From assembly GCA_964036295.1 (NCBI GenBank), contig OZ038463.1:24973069-25037068 (forward strand): DNA of 64,000 nt, written 5' to 3'. Position numbers and translations under genes: made by a program. Positions 20,943-30,645 of this stretch are shown piece by piece (position 1 is the first letter of the stretch; each line of letters starts with the position of its first letter). The stretch is from Plumapathes pennacea. Its lineage: Eukaryota > Cnidaria > Anthozoa > Antipatharia > Myriopathidae. The notes under the pieces were generated by a model. It was given only the letters and a program-made list of their open reading frames with translations, was not told the DNA's origin and did no database searches.

Positions 20943-23900
20943 ATGGAATGTGGAAATATGGCTTGCGCAAGCACTTCTCTTCAATCTCTTACCGTTCTTA
21001 CTGAAGATGACGACGTACCTGGCTCCAAATTTGAAAGGGAACCGGAAAACTACACTGTGGATCAGTTAAAACGGTCAGCGGTCGCGAAGCGAGATGGCGG
21101 TGTTTTCTTCCCGCTGGTAAAATTCTGGATTTTCTTCGCTTTTTGCACTGATTTTCAGTGCTTGTCTGTATGAATTAGTCCATTATATGTTATATGTTGT
21201 GTAGTATAGTCGCTTCTAATGGCATCAGTAGAGGAAATCGAGGCACTGCTCGACAAAAAGCTGAAACACGTGTTGGACGAGGTGAAACAAATCAAGACCC
21301 AGATCACTGATGTAGTAAAATCGTCTTCCATCAACTAGAACAAATTATGGCCGATTTAGTCTTCGTTTTACAGGTGCCAAAATCTGGAACTCACTCAATG
21401 AAGAATACAAGTTCTTATCCAAACGGTCCTTTAAAAAAGCAATAAAAAGAGACCTTGTGATTCTCTACTGAAGTTATATCCATTATAATTATTTAACTTT
21501 TTTGTTTTCCTGTTTGTAAATTTAGCTGTAGTTATTTTGTAGCTGTTCTTTGTGTGTGTTTGTTTGTATAAATTCATTAAGTAGGTAAAATATTTTTCAT
21601 AGTCCGACCATAATGTTTTAGATTAACTAGTGGCAGTCTGACTCGATTAGTCTACACTATTTTCAGACTGCCAGTATCTCTCTTTTTGTTGTTGTTGTAA
21701 TTAAGTAATTATACCTTGTAAGTGTTAAGATACGAATAAACTGTCTCTCTCTAAAACGATGGTTGAAATGCAGATGGTTAAAACAGAGCGGGAAACATGA
21801 TGAACTTTTGAAACGTGTGAAAGATTGCATAGAGTGGGGACTTTAGAAATCTCCAGCCAAGCACTGACAATGGAAAATGGTTTGTCATGAAGACCATCAA
21901 AGAACCCTGTGAGTTGAAAGACATTTCTGCCGTGGCTTCGCTTCCTGTTATACCGACAAAAGGCTGGTGCGCTTTTCCTTCGCATGATATTCCCTCATTG
22001 TTTACCTACGGGCACATCCATTTCTACACGCTAGAATCTATTGGAACTGTGACTCATTACGACAAAGACAACGACGATGGACTCAGTCATGACCAATAAA
22101 CCTATGAAGACTGCTTGCAAGTACGTAGATTCGGGAGTCCACAAGATGGATACGAAGATGGCTGATCATTATTATTTTGTGCGAGCTCACGTGTGGCCGT
22201 CAATGAAAAATGAACTCCTGCACAATGTTGTCGCTGTTTTATCTGTGAACAGTGGCGCTGTCATCCATGCCTCCTGTGCCCCTTGTAGGGCCTCATCTTT
22301 AGGCCGCTGCAGTCATGTGGTTGCTGTTTTATTTTTGATCCTTGGCCATGTTGAAAAGTATGGTCCCGTTTTATCGAAACCATGCACAAGTCAAGAATGT
22401 TCATGGAACAAACGCACAAAGAGAAACAAAAATCTCCGCAGTCTCTCCGAGGCCAAGTATCCCACCAAACAAAAAGGAAGTACAGAGTCTCTACTTATTG
22501 ATTTCGATCCAAAACCACCAAAGTATCGTCAAGTTAGACCTGAACATATTAATCGCTTTGTTCTGGACTTGCAGAGAGTATCTCAAGAGAGTGGCAGTGA
22601 TGATCTGTCCATGTGACAAACTCTACTTAAGGTCACATACAACGATTATGATCTTGATGACACAAGATGCAGCTGTTTGCAAGAACAAGTAGATATTTTA
22701 TATCACAACCTCAAACCAGCCACTCTGATGGAAATCCCTGGCACGCAAGAACAACGTGCATCGGATGAATGGTTTCAGGAAAGGTCGCTTCGATTAACAG
22801 CATCAAAATGTCTGTCCACCTACAAAGTTGGAAAGCTTGTTGTTGAAGAACAGCCAAACGCTGCAGTGGAAGGTTTCAAGTTTATTTCACAGAACATCTG
22901 GAAAGTAGATTCTAAGCCCTTCCAATCTTCCTGGATGCTCTATGGTTTTCAGAGCGAGGCAAAGGCCATTCTGAAGTATGAGCAACAAACAATGAACAAA
23001 GTGAACTTAACAGGTTTGTGGATGAACCCTAAGTTCCCCTTTTTAGCCTGTTTACCAGATGGCCTTGTCAATGATAATGGTGTTATAGAGATCAAGGCTT
23101 TAAAGATCTTTAAGCAGTTCATCATTGAAACTGTCACCTCGGCCTCAAAACCTGTACACAAAGAGATTCTTAACAGGCAGTGTTTCCATGTCCAGGATGG
23201 AAAATGTGTTTTTGAAGTTTGGCCATGCATACTACTACCAGTGTCAGCAAACCCTTCTGGTGACAGAAAGAAAGTTCTGCGATTTCATTTTGTATGCAGA
23301 TAATGGTCCTGTTTCAGTCCAGAGGATTTCAAGAGATGAATCTGATTGCAAAGATTTTGGAATCTCTCACAGCATTGTGGACAAGAGTAATTGCACCTGA
23401 AATTTTTGAGATGCGGGTGCCCAGAGATCTCCTGCCATTTGTTTTGCCAAAGCCTGACCCTGACAGCAGCATAGACATGGATGATCAAAATGCCGAGGTT
23501 CCTTTGCCAGCTTCGCCTACTGATCGTGGTAGCCCGTGACCCTGCAGATCTCTCTTCCGCACAACTCCCATATCCAAGCAGGTCTCACACCCAGAACGAA
23601 ATGGATGCAGCAGAGGTCCTCCATTCATTTTCAGCTCAACCATGTAACCCTACCTCCCCTGAGAATCAAGAGAGTGCATCAGTCTTTTTTCCTTGGGGTG
23701 GAGTGACAAGTATTGGAATATCCCTGCACAATACTTGTCCTTTGGACAACTGGCTCATGATATTTCAGGCCCTTGTTAAAAGCAATAAAGTGAACTTGGC
23801 AGACCTACCAGAATCAGGCTACATCATTGAAAGGGCACTGCAGATGATTGAGTGTGGCCACTATGGAGATGCCAAACAATTGATACTGCAGTCTGTTACA

Positions 23901-24563
23901 CCACAGCCCCAAGTTGTGTCTGGTACCTTGGATTTGTAGGCAGTGAAAGGGACTTTTTCCTAAAGCTATGGAAGCCCTACCTGACGTGCACAACAACAAC
24001 CTGCTGCTCAAGCAACTGCCCATCTCAAGTACACACAGTCACTTCCCTCTCAGTTACCCTACCACAGCCCAATAATCACAACAATGTGGATGCATTTTCT
24101 GCTTCCCTTGATGGCTGGCTACACCCACAAGATTCCCAATGTGGAAGAAAGTTTAGTTCCAAGCCATCAGAGGAAGTTTCATTCTATGAAGATGCAACAC
24201 TGGATGACAATGGTGATGCACACATGTCATGGCACTGTGCAGGCAGAAGGGTGAGCACCCCATGAGTAATGTTAAATTCAAAGTCATTTGTAATCTTTTC
24301 AGTTGACCTGCTTAGCAGAGGGGGACTTCTGAACCTGTCCCACAGACCACGTTCAGTTTCCTTATTTGGACGAAATTTGAATCTGTGGTGCAACACTTTG
24401 GAATGGTGGGCATTACATTTGCATTTTCTATTTTGGCAATGGCTGGTACATGTATGACGGGTTGAGAGAGTACACAAGGAAGGGGTATGGAATCTGGTAC
24501 TCTCCAATTGTATTTGAGGAACCACATGGATATTCATTAAGCTATCTAGTTTATTGTGTTTAG
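20943..24563 (+). pseudogene. SAP-SWIM-YqaJ nuclease-protease-like transposon protein, broken
   Basis: From ATG 20943 a SAP-like motif (ENYTVDQLKR) is cut by a LINE (21074-21751) and resumes KRWLKCRWLKQSGKHDELLK. GWCAFPSHDIPSLFTYGHIH follows. A SWIM zinc finger has C-x-C spacing with GRCSHVVAVLF (about 22256-22340). A YqaJ/lambda-exonuclease domain follows: EWFQERSLRLTASKC, LYGFQSEAKAILKYE, and FLACLPDGLVNDNGVIEIKA (about 23038-23098), which gives the Asp and Glu-x-Lys of PD-(D/E)xK nucleases. The last part resembles a USP-type cysteine protease: SIGISLHNTCPLDNWLMIFQ (about 23712) and WNGGHYICIFYFGNGWYMYD (about 24402). Breaks: TGA 22614, frameshifts near 23215 and 23300, TAG near 23937, and later changes. 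A 52-bp GT-AG intron (24251-24302) is possible. The role is probably accessory to transposition, inferred from linkage. Confidence 0.75.
21074..21751 (+). mobile_element. Internally deleted LINE derivative with 7-bp target duplication
   Basis: TAAAACG at 21067-21073 is repeated at 21752-21758, and the SAP-like reading continues from one flank to the other. The insert starts with a GC-rich leader, has an ORF1-like start at 21211 (MASVEEIEALLDKKLKHVLD) for about 35 residues, then jumps to the last 40 residues of a reverse transcriptase (NYGRFSLRFTGAKIWNSLNE) ending in a stop near 21472, a 3' UTR and a (TC)n tail. It is a LINE that kept both ends and lost the middle, mobilised in trans. Confidence 0.85.
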
Positions 24564-25269
24564 TTCCTGCTAGCTTAAGAGGATAGCTTTTGTGTGCGAT
24601 CAAGTACCAGGTTGCTTTGATTTCAAACTAAGAAAGGGTCAACATACAAGCAGTCCTGAAGTGTGATGTCATCATTAAAAAAATTCACTTTGGTTCTGAA
24701 ACCTAATATTTAGACTACAGGTTCTAGCTGTTACACCATTTTGCATACAAGTTGCAAGAAATGCAAAAATTAAAACAATCCATATCATTCTGTCATTAAT
24801 TGCTCTATTGATCACAATTTTTTGTCAGCATGCACTATATTCTCTGTCTGAAATAGGTTTTTCATGATGTCATCACTTTGGTACTCTATTTCCTTACAGA
24901 CCATAAACTGAAGAATGCAACTACAAAAAACACCTTCCCAGTGCAATTTTCTTAGACACACCATACTGGGAATAAGGACTGCTAAGTTACAGACTTATCA
25001 TACCATTATGTTGTAGTTTTGACCAATCAGAATTGTACATTGCCAAATGGAGATTTAATCATCAGTATGAAATTTCCAAGATGCCAGTAACTGTAAAGTG
25101 AATGCAATGTAGGATAGCTGAATCCTGCTATCAACAACAATTTTAGGTCAACTATTAGTTGTTACTTTACCACTACTTGGAAATCCTTCGACATTGTTAC
25201 TATTTACAAAGAGTGCCCTGAAAGTTAACAAGACATGATGCAACCACGACAAGTTGAGTTGCAACAGGT
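24564..25269. other. 3' region between two convergent transposon genes
   Basis: About 700 bp of AT-rich sequence between the end of the YqaJ gene and the end of the minus-strand transposase. It presumably holds both 3' UTRs. No further coding similarity was seen. Confidence 0.5.
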
Positions 25270-26693
25270 GCAAGGGTCAGAGGTATTTTCCAATGTGCCG
25301 TGTTTCTAGTTCCTCTGCTGCACTAAGACTTCCTCTTCCTTTCAAGCTGGTATTTTTAAATCAACTTGAATAGGATTCAGCAACTCTCGGACAGTAAAGC
25401 CCCTATCAGCCAGCACCAAATCATTTGGGTCAAGGTGTTTCAAAATACCGCTCTTTGAAAATAGCCACATCATCAATGTTGCCCTCAAATAAGTCGGACA
25501 CAAAACATGCTCCACCATTTGGAGTCACTGCGATAAGGCACTTGAATGTGTTGGTGTGCTTATACGAAGAGAAGGTATTCCCCTGCCTGGCAAAATTCCT
25601 GGAGCATTCAATCCGGAACTCAGTACAATCCACAATGCAACATATGTTCTTCAGAGTCTTAAAAACCTTTGGAAGAAATCGCCTCAGGAGTGCTCTCTTG
25701 GGGAACATCACAGATTGCATGTCTCTAATAATTTTGTACATGAGCTGGATGTATGTTGTGAAAATTTTTCTGACCTGTGTTTGCTGTATTTTCTTGTCTG
25801 GTGAACTCAGAAGCACAGCCAGTCTTACAAGTGAAGCCTTTCTTCAATCTCAGAAGGTTGATGAATACTTTCTCCCGTGTTGAAAACTCTGAATTTCGGC
25901 CAGGTTTTTTTGCCTTTTTTGCAGAATCCTTACTGTTACAGTAGTTTATTGTCTCCAAAGGACAAACATCATTGAGAAAATTATGTAAAACCTCAAACTG
26001 GGAAGATGTCAGGCCCACAAAGTGTTTCATCAGATGGGGCTTTTGCACAATGACCTCGTAAGACAAACTACTAACCACTTTATGTGGCCAAATTCCTCTG
26101 GAAGTTGAAGCTTCATTCTTCAGTATCATAGTATCGACCTTAGCGGACAACAGATACTTCGTATACACAGCTTCCTGGTCCAACACCATTTTGCCAGAAG
26201 CAGGGCTTTCATATACCGCTACAGGCGCTACACCGGGCACTACACATACCTCGGTATCCATTTCTGGTTTGTCTATTGCCAGAGATTCCGTAGAGTTCTC
26301 TCCCAAATCCTCAAAGACTAACTTTTTCCTTTTGTTAGATGGCTCCACTCTTGATTTAGGAGCTTTCCTCTTCGGAGCAGAGGCGCGTTCAACTTGTGCT
26401 CGCGTGAAATTCGCTTTAAGTGGGTGAGGAGAGTCCGCGGTTGGGCCTTTCTCTCCTGGCCAGTGAAGGGCACAAATGTAAGTATTCCTTGAAATACTTT
26501 TCTCCGTAAAGAACTGTTGCAAACAAGCCACTATCCAACGCAGGCACTTATCAATATCTTGGGAAGGTTTTGGAAACGGAATGAACACTTTCTTTCCGGA
26601 TTCCTGCATGTCTTTGAGAGATTTTGGCCATCTTTCTGGATACCTCAAATCGGTTTTACACTCACCCCAGCAGCAATGCTTCATACTAACCAT
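25270..26693 (-). pseudogene. THAP-type DDE transposase (HTH_Tnp_4/DDE_Tnp_4), broken
   Basis: From ATG at 26693 the minus strand encodes a C2CH THAP zinc finger (MKHCCWGECKTD, PFPKP, TYICALHWPGEKGPT), which would bind the transposon ends. A Lys/Arg-rich linker follows, then HFVGLTSSQFEVLHNFLNDV, a helix-turn-helix [20 protein letters not shown] and, after a frameshift near 25820, the catalytic domain. Catalytic-domain motifs are [12 protein letters not shown] (first Asp), [20 protein letters not shown] and, after a second frameshift near 25430, LVLADRGFTVRELL (second Asp) and LKIPA. The C-terminal Glu region is missing or unreadable below 25270. It faces the YqaJ gene tail to tail in the same element and is the likely transposase for the short family A copies. 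Confidence 0.85.
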
Positions 26694-27147
26694 TTCCTGT
26701 CCTGTTTGAAAGCCTTAACTACTTTCATTTGACCATTTCGCAGACACGGACTGCAATGTTTGTCCGAGTCTCACAGGGTGTCTAATTTACATAATCTATA
26801 TTTAGTAATTGTGCGCAGTGCTATTAATCCAGCCTTCGCTTTAATACTTATCTGTTTTCTTTTATTAACTGAAAGTATTTTTTTTCTATCAGGCTTTCAA
26901 GTATTCGTGCTCTGTAACATAAAATTGAAAGGGAGGAATGTAACACGAGACATGTTTACAATATTATTGCGGTTTTGTTCACACACAAGTAACGAGCATT
27001 TCACTGGCCACATCTCGAGTCAATTACGTCATTGCGTATCACGTGATAATATGAACCAATCACCGTGTGCTGATTCTCAACCCAGAAAAAGGAAAACAAA
27101 AAAAGCTCCATTTTTAAGCTCACCACAGCCGCAAGCAACCACATGAG

Positions 27148-27852
27148 AAAGCTATCTATGTACACTGCATGAATCATCACCTCAACCTGTGTGTGGCTGA
27201 CACTTGTTCCTTGCCATCTGTGAGGAATATGATGGGCATCGTGAGAGAGCTTTTGCTACCTGTCACGTCAACACTGAAAGACATTTCATTGAACAGAGAT
27301 GAACATGGACATTCAGACTGGAACCGAAATAGCAGAAATGATGCACAGGCCTTGGTGAATGCAATCACTTTCCAGTTCATCATTGCTCTTGTTGTCAGGC
27401 ACATCCTAGGCTTGACCAGACCACTCAATGTAAAGCTTCAAAGGAAAGAAATTGATCTTCTCAAAGCAAAAAATGAAATTGCAAGCTTGAGGTCAGCTCT
27501 TACTGAAATGCAAGCTGACATTGATGCCAGGCACTATGACCTCTACAATGAAACTGTCAACCTGGCCAGAAGTGTTTCAGTTGAGCCCAGCATGCCCAGG
27601 TTAACTCAGAGACAAGTTTACAGAGACAATGCTCCAGCCCAAACACCTGAAGCTTACTACTAGATTAACTTGACCAGAACATTCCTCAGCCATGCTTTGC
27701 AGCAGCTCAACACCAGGTTTCAAGATAAAGTTTATGAGTGCTATAAGGGACTTTCACTCATTCCATGCCATTTGCTGGAAAACCCACTGGGCTGGAAGAC
27801 TTTGCAGTGCATGAAAAAGAAAGAGGCCAGTATTGATTCTTCTCTCTGGTAG
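27148..27852 (+). pseudogene. DUF4371/ZMYM-type (hAT-like) gene, C-terminal half
   Basis: The frame opens right after the family A end with KAIYVHCMNHHLNLCVADTC then SLPSVRNMM, which in this family directly follows the block that ends the fragment at 20560. It continues FQFIIALVVRHILGLTRPLN, VKLQRKEIDLLKAKNEIASL and VNLARSVSVEPSMPRLTQRQ. A TAG at 27661 interrupts before LTRTFLSHALQQLNTRFQDK; the last stop is at 27850. The central part normally lying between RNMMGI and FQFI is shorter than usual. Together the two halves flank a 6.6-kb insertion. Confidence 0.85.
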
Positions 27853-27974
27853 TGTATTCACCATGAGAACACTCTGGATATTTTCAGAGAATATTATCTA
27901 ACCAGTTATTAGATGATTCGATTTTTCACAGTATCACTCTTCAAAATTATGTACGTTTAAACACCTGAATTTGG

Positions 27975-28330
27975 AGAAAGATATGTCAAAAATTGCAGGA
28001 AATGGCGTTTCTGGCCTCCTAGATTTCAAAAATTTCCAGGGGGAGCTTGCCCCAGGACCCCCTAGCATACTTGCGCCTTTGGCGCTCACTGTTGGAAACT
28101 ACCCACTAAAAATGCTGGAACCTAAAAGTGCAGGAAACAACTTGAATCTGTGTTGCATTATTTTTGTCTACGTTGGTTTGCATTTTGACAATAGAAACAT
28201 AAAGCTTTGTTTATTTTCTAAAGCTCAATCAAAGTGCGGGAAAAGATTTGAATCTGTGTCACATTGTATTTCTTTGAGTTACTTTACATTTTGACAATAG
28301 AAACCCAAAGCTTAGTTAAATTTTGTTGTA
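27975..28330 (+). repeat. Dispersed cnidarian repeat with an internal duplication
   Basis: GGGGGAGCTTGCCCCAGGACCCCCTAGCAT-like sequence at 28039-28068 belongs to a repeat I have often seen in cnidarian genomes. After it, a block of about 75 bp (from TTGAATCTGTGTTGCATT to AAGCTTTGTTTATTTT) occurs twice with changes, at about 28142-28218 and 28249-28325, both containing CATTTTGACAATAGAAAC. Confidence 0.6.
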
Positions 28331-28539
28331 TGAGTCGTGCTGCCCACAGGTCACAGTGCATTAAGATAGTTCGCATTTGTCTAAGTTAGTTCACATTTTA
28401 ATATAAAGCTTTCTGTTCATTTCTCAGATGAGCTGATTATGAGGTATGGTGAGGGTAAAATGGTGTAGAGTGCCACCGATATGGTCATTCTAAACCACTG
28501 CACACAGCAGGAGTACACAATGATGGTGGGGTGCTGCAT

Positions 28540-29374
28540 GTGTACGCTGAAGAGGACAACTTTGACTGTTCGCACTGCAAACAATCAGGGACTGATGTAG
28601 ATATGGACAATATTGAAGAGAGATCATTGGGTGAGTATAGTTACATAATGAAAGTGAAATGCTGCCCACCACTTGTGATAGATATACACACATTGCTACA
28701 GTACTCTTACAATGACTCTGTTTGATGGTTTTTTGGTTTTCTTTTGTAAGACGTTCTTGTTTGTTTCACTACAGAGGCCCCAGATTCAGTAGCCGGTTTT
28801 TTCACTGACAACACTCTGTTGATGAAGCAAGCTCCTTCAGTAAGTATTTAAATAAACCACATGTCGCATCACCCATAAGTTGCATCACCCACAGTCACCT
28901 CAGTGGTGGATTTTGTATTAATATCGCATTCTTGTAATTAATGTAATTAATATCGCATTTTCAGAAGTCACTGATTCAGTCAGAACAGAATCTGCCCTGC
29001 CACTTATCAAGTTGTCCTTAGAAGTGCCGGTGCCAATGGACACCATCCCCCCAGGTCCTCTAACCTTCACCATGGTTGAGCAAGGTTCCAAAAACCAAAG
29101 TTGGTCGACAGCCATGGCTCTTCATACGATGTCAAAGATTGCAGATCATACACCACCTACTGGCAATGCACAATGTGCCCCAAAGGGAACGCCTGCAAGG
29201 CTTCAGTTACAGAGGGATGGATGCTACATGCCTGGACGATCACCCCACAACCATGCTGTTGAAGTGGGAGAGCTGCTCTCCCCAAAAATAATCAAAGCCA
29301 TCAAGGACCGGGCCCTTGAAGATAAATTCGAGCCAGCATCGGCCATCGCGGAAGAGGTATTACGAGATAATTAA
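28540..29374 (+). pseudogene. FLYWCH zinc-finger N-terminal part of a MULE transposase
   Basis: Possible exons at about 28540-28629 (to GTGAGT) and 28774-28839 (CACTACAG to GTAAGT) precede a third after TTTTCAG at 28963. The third reads PPGPLTFTMVEQGSKN, then in another frame KLVDSHGSSYDVKDCRSYTT and YWQCTMCPKGNACKASVTE, then PGRSPHNHAVEVG and KIIKAIKDRALEDKFEPASA. This is the FLYWCH Cys2His2 pattern and the linker found in front of Mutator-like (MULE) transposases. Frameshifts within the finger show decay. The catalytic parts lie further on, at 29.7 and 33.4 kb. Confidence 0.75.
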
Positions 29375-29430
29375 GTAAAGGATCTAAAAATGCTTCACAT
29401 TTACCTTTTATCAAAACATACTCTGATACT

Positions 29431-29617
29431 CGACCAACCTAAGCCGACATAATGGACCAACCACTTCAACAACCAGAGACATATATACTGCCATCTGACG
29501 AATACTTTCACTTGACTCTGAAGATGACTTCCGCTCAGGTAGTCAAAACGTCAGTCACCAACAACAGTCTTTCTGGAGACTACTCTAACCCGGACGATCA
29601 CAACCAACCTTACTGTA
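29431..29617 (+). mobile_element. Solo Penelope-like terminal repeat with 13-bp target duplication
   Basis: ATACTCTGATACT at 29418-29430 is repeated exactly at 29618-29630 and encloses 187 bp. That insert matches the terminal repeats of the PLE at about 30.61-30.76 and 33.19-33.33 kb (GAATACTTTCACTTGACTCT, CGTCAGTCACCAACAACAGT, CTGGAGACTACTCTAACC). It lies between the FLYWCH exon and the first catalytic exon of the MULE. Confidence 0.9.
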
Positions 29618-29703
29618 ATACTCTGATACTATCAAAAACTGATAGGTTTTGCTATTTTACTTAGGTTTTGCTTACACTTCTTTGTTAATATTCTTGACTC
29701 ATG

Positions 29704-29889
29704 GGCAATGCAACTATCCAATCTAAATACTTCGAAAAAATGCTCGTGGTACATTGATAGCACATTTAAGTTGGTCAGGCACCCCTTCAAGCAGCTGCTG
29801 ACAATCAACGCCTTTGTAAGGAGCGGGGACTGCACAAAACAAGTGCCCCTAATGTTCGTAGTAATGTTTGGGAAGAAGAGAAAAGATTA
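29704..29889 (+). pseudogene. MULE transposase catalytic fragment
   Basis: The frame reads QLSNLNTSKKCSWYIDSTFK then LVRHPFKQLLTINAFVRSG and KQVPLMFVVMFGKKRKD. The WYIDSTFK Asp corresponds to the first catalytic acid of the Mutator-like DDE domain, and VRSGDCTKQVPL is typical of the FLYWCH-MULE group. It stops at 29887 where an intron or an insertion starts. Confidence 0.8.
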
Positions 29890-30059
29890 GGCAAAGGTAA
29901 TTGAGAAATACTGCGTTCATACTATATGCGAAACATGTTTACTGTGATCAAGTTCCAAACATGTTTCCATTTTTTGAGTGTCCAGACCATGATGTTGAGG
30001 GCATGAAAATCTTTAAGCATGTTTAAGCTGACCATGATCGAAATTACATCATGAGGTAG

Positions 30060-30645
30060 TTTGAGTGAACACAATCAAAATGGCGACCAAACGTGATGAA
30101 GTCAACTGTTCTTCAATCTGAGCAAAAACATTAAATAGGAGATATCCTGAAACAACAGCTATCAATGATGGGTCGAAAGAAGATTGTTTGGCAAGGAGTA
30201 GTGGTAAAGCAGCAAGAACACGGTACGACTGAAGTGGTGAGCAGTGCAAAACAAGAAAACACAATCTTCAACAGAAGTATAAAAAAGTGAAATTGCTTAA
30301 TAACACTTCCGGTCAAGGTAAAAGTACATGCCCCTTCTTTGATGAACTTGATGAAGTGCTTGGCCACAAACCAAGTGTTAATCCTTCGGCAACGCTCGAC
30401 TCTAGCACTGGCAATTACATACAAGGCCTGCAAGAAAAGCCTTGACGTTGATTTTTGCTGTAGCATCGACATCCGCAAGCAAAGAATCAGGAGGCGGTGA
30501 ACCGAGTGGCTTTCTAGCATTGAGTGGTGAAGAGAGTTCTAGCAGCTCGTTAGCGACACCTCCAACAGGAGCACAATCAACAAAGAAGGATGACAAGAAA
30601 AGAAAACACCCTCGAGCAACAAACAGAGACATAAATACTGCTATC
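30060..30645 (+). pseudogene. Myb/SANT (trihelix-like) DNA-binding protein fragment
   Basis: Pieces in different frames: MATKRDEVN, then QCKTRKHNLQQKYKKVK and TCPFFDELDEVLGHKPSVNP, ending in a Ser/Lys-rich tail (EESSSSSLATPPTGAQ, KKDDKKRKHPRATNRD). This is the trihelix/MADF-like pattern of the accessory Myb protein of Harbinger elements and of free cnidarian paralogues. It breaks off at the PLE near 30612. No Harbinger transposase lies beside it. Confidence 0.65.

Larger units (their letters stand above)
20561..27144. mobile_element. Two-gene DNA transposon, parent of repeat family A (ISL2EU-like)
   Basis: The left end (CTGGCGTTGCCAGTGAGCTC at 20563) and the right end (reverse complement reading GGTTGCTTGCGGCTGTGG) share a gapped inverted repeat GTTGC..GGCT.GTGG. 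Both ends match the short family A copies at 4.7, 42.3 and 59.2 kb in order and orientation. Inside are two convergent genes: SAP-SWIM-YqaJ-protease-like (plus) and THAP-DDE transposase (minus). As I recall, a transposase plus a YqaJ nuclease is the arrangement of ISL2EU/IS4EU elements. The element lies between two halves of a DUF4371 gene. The exact target duplication is unresolved. Both genes are now broken, so this copy is inactive. Confidence 0.75.

Noticed and set aside
26093-26427. Plus-strand frames over 26.1-26.7 kb
   Set aside because: They are shadows of the minus-strand THAP transposase.
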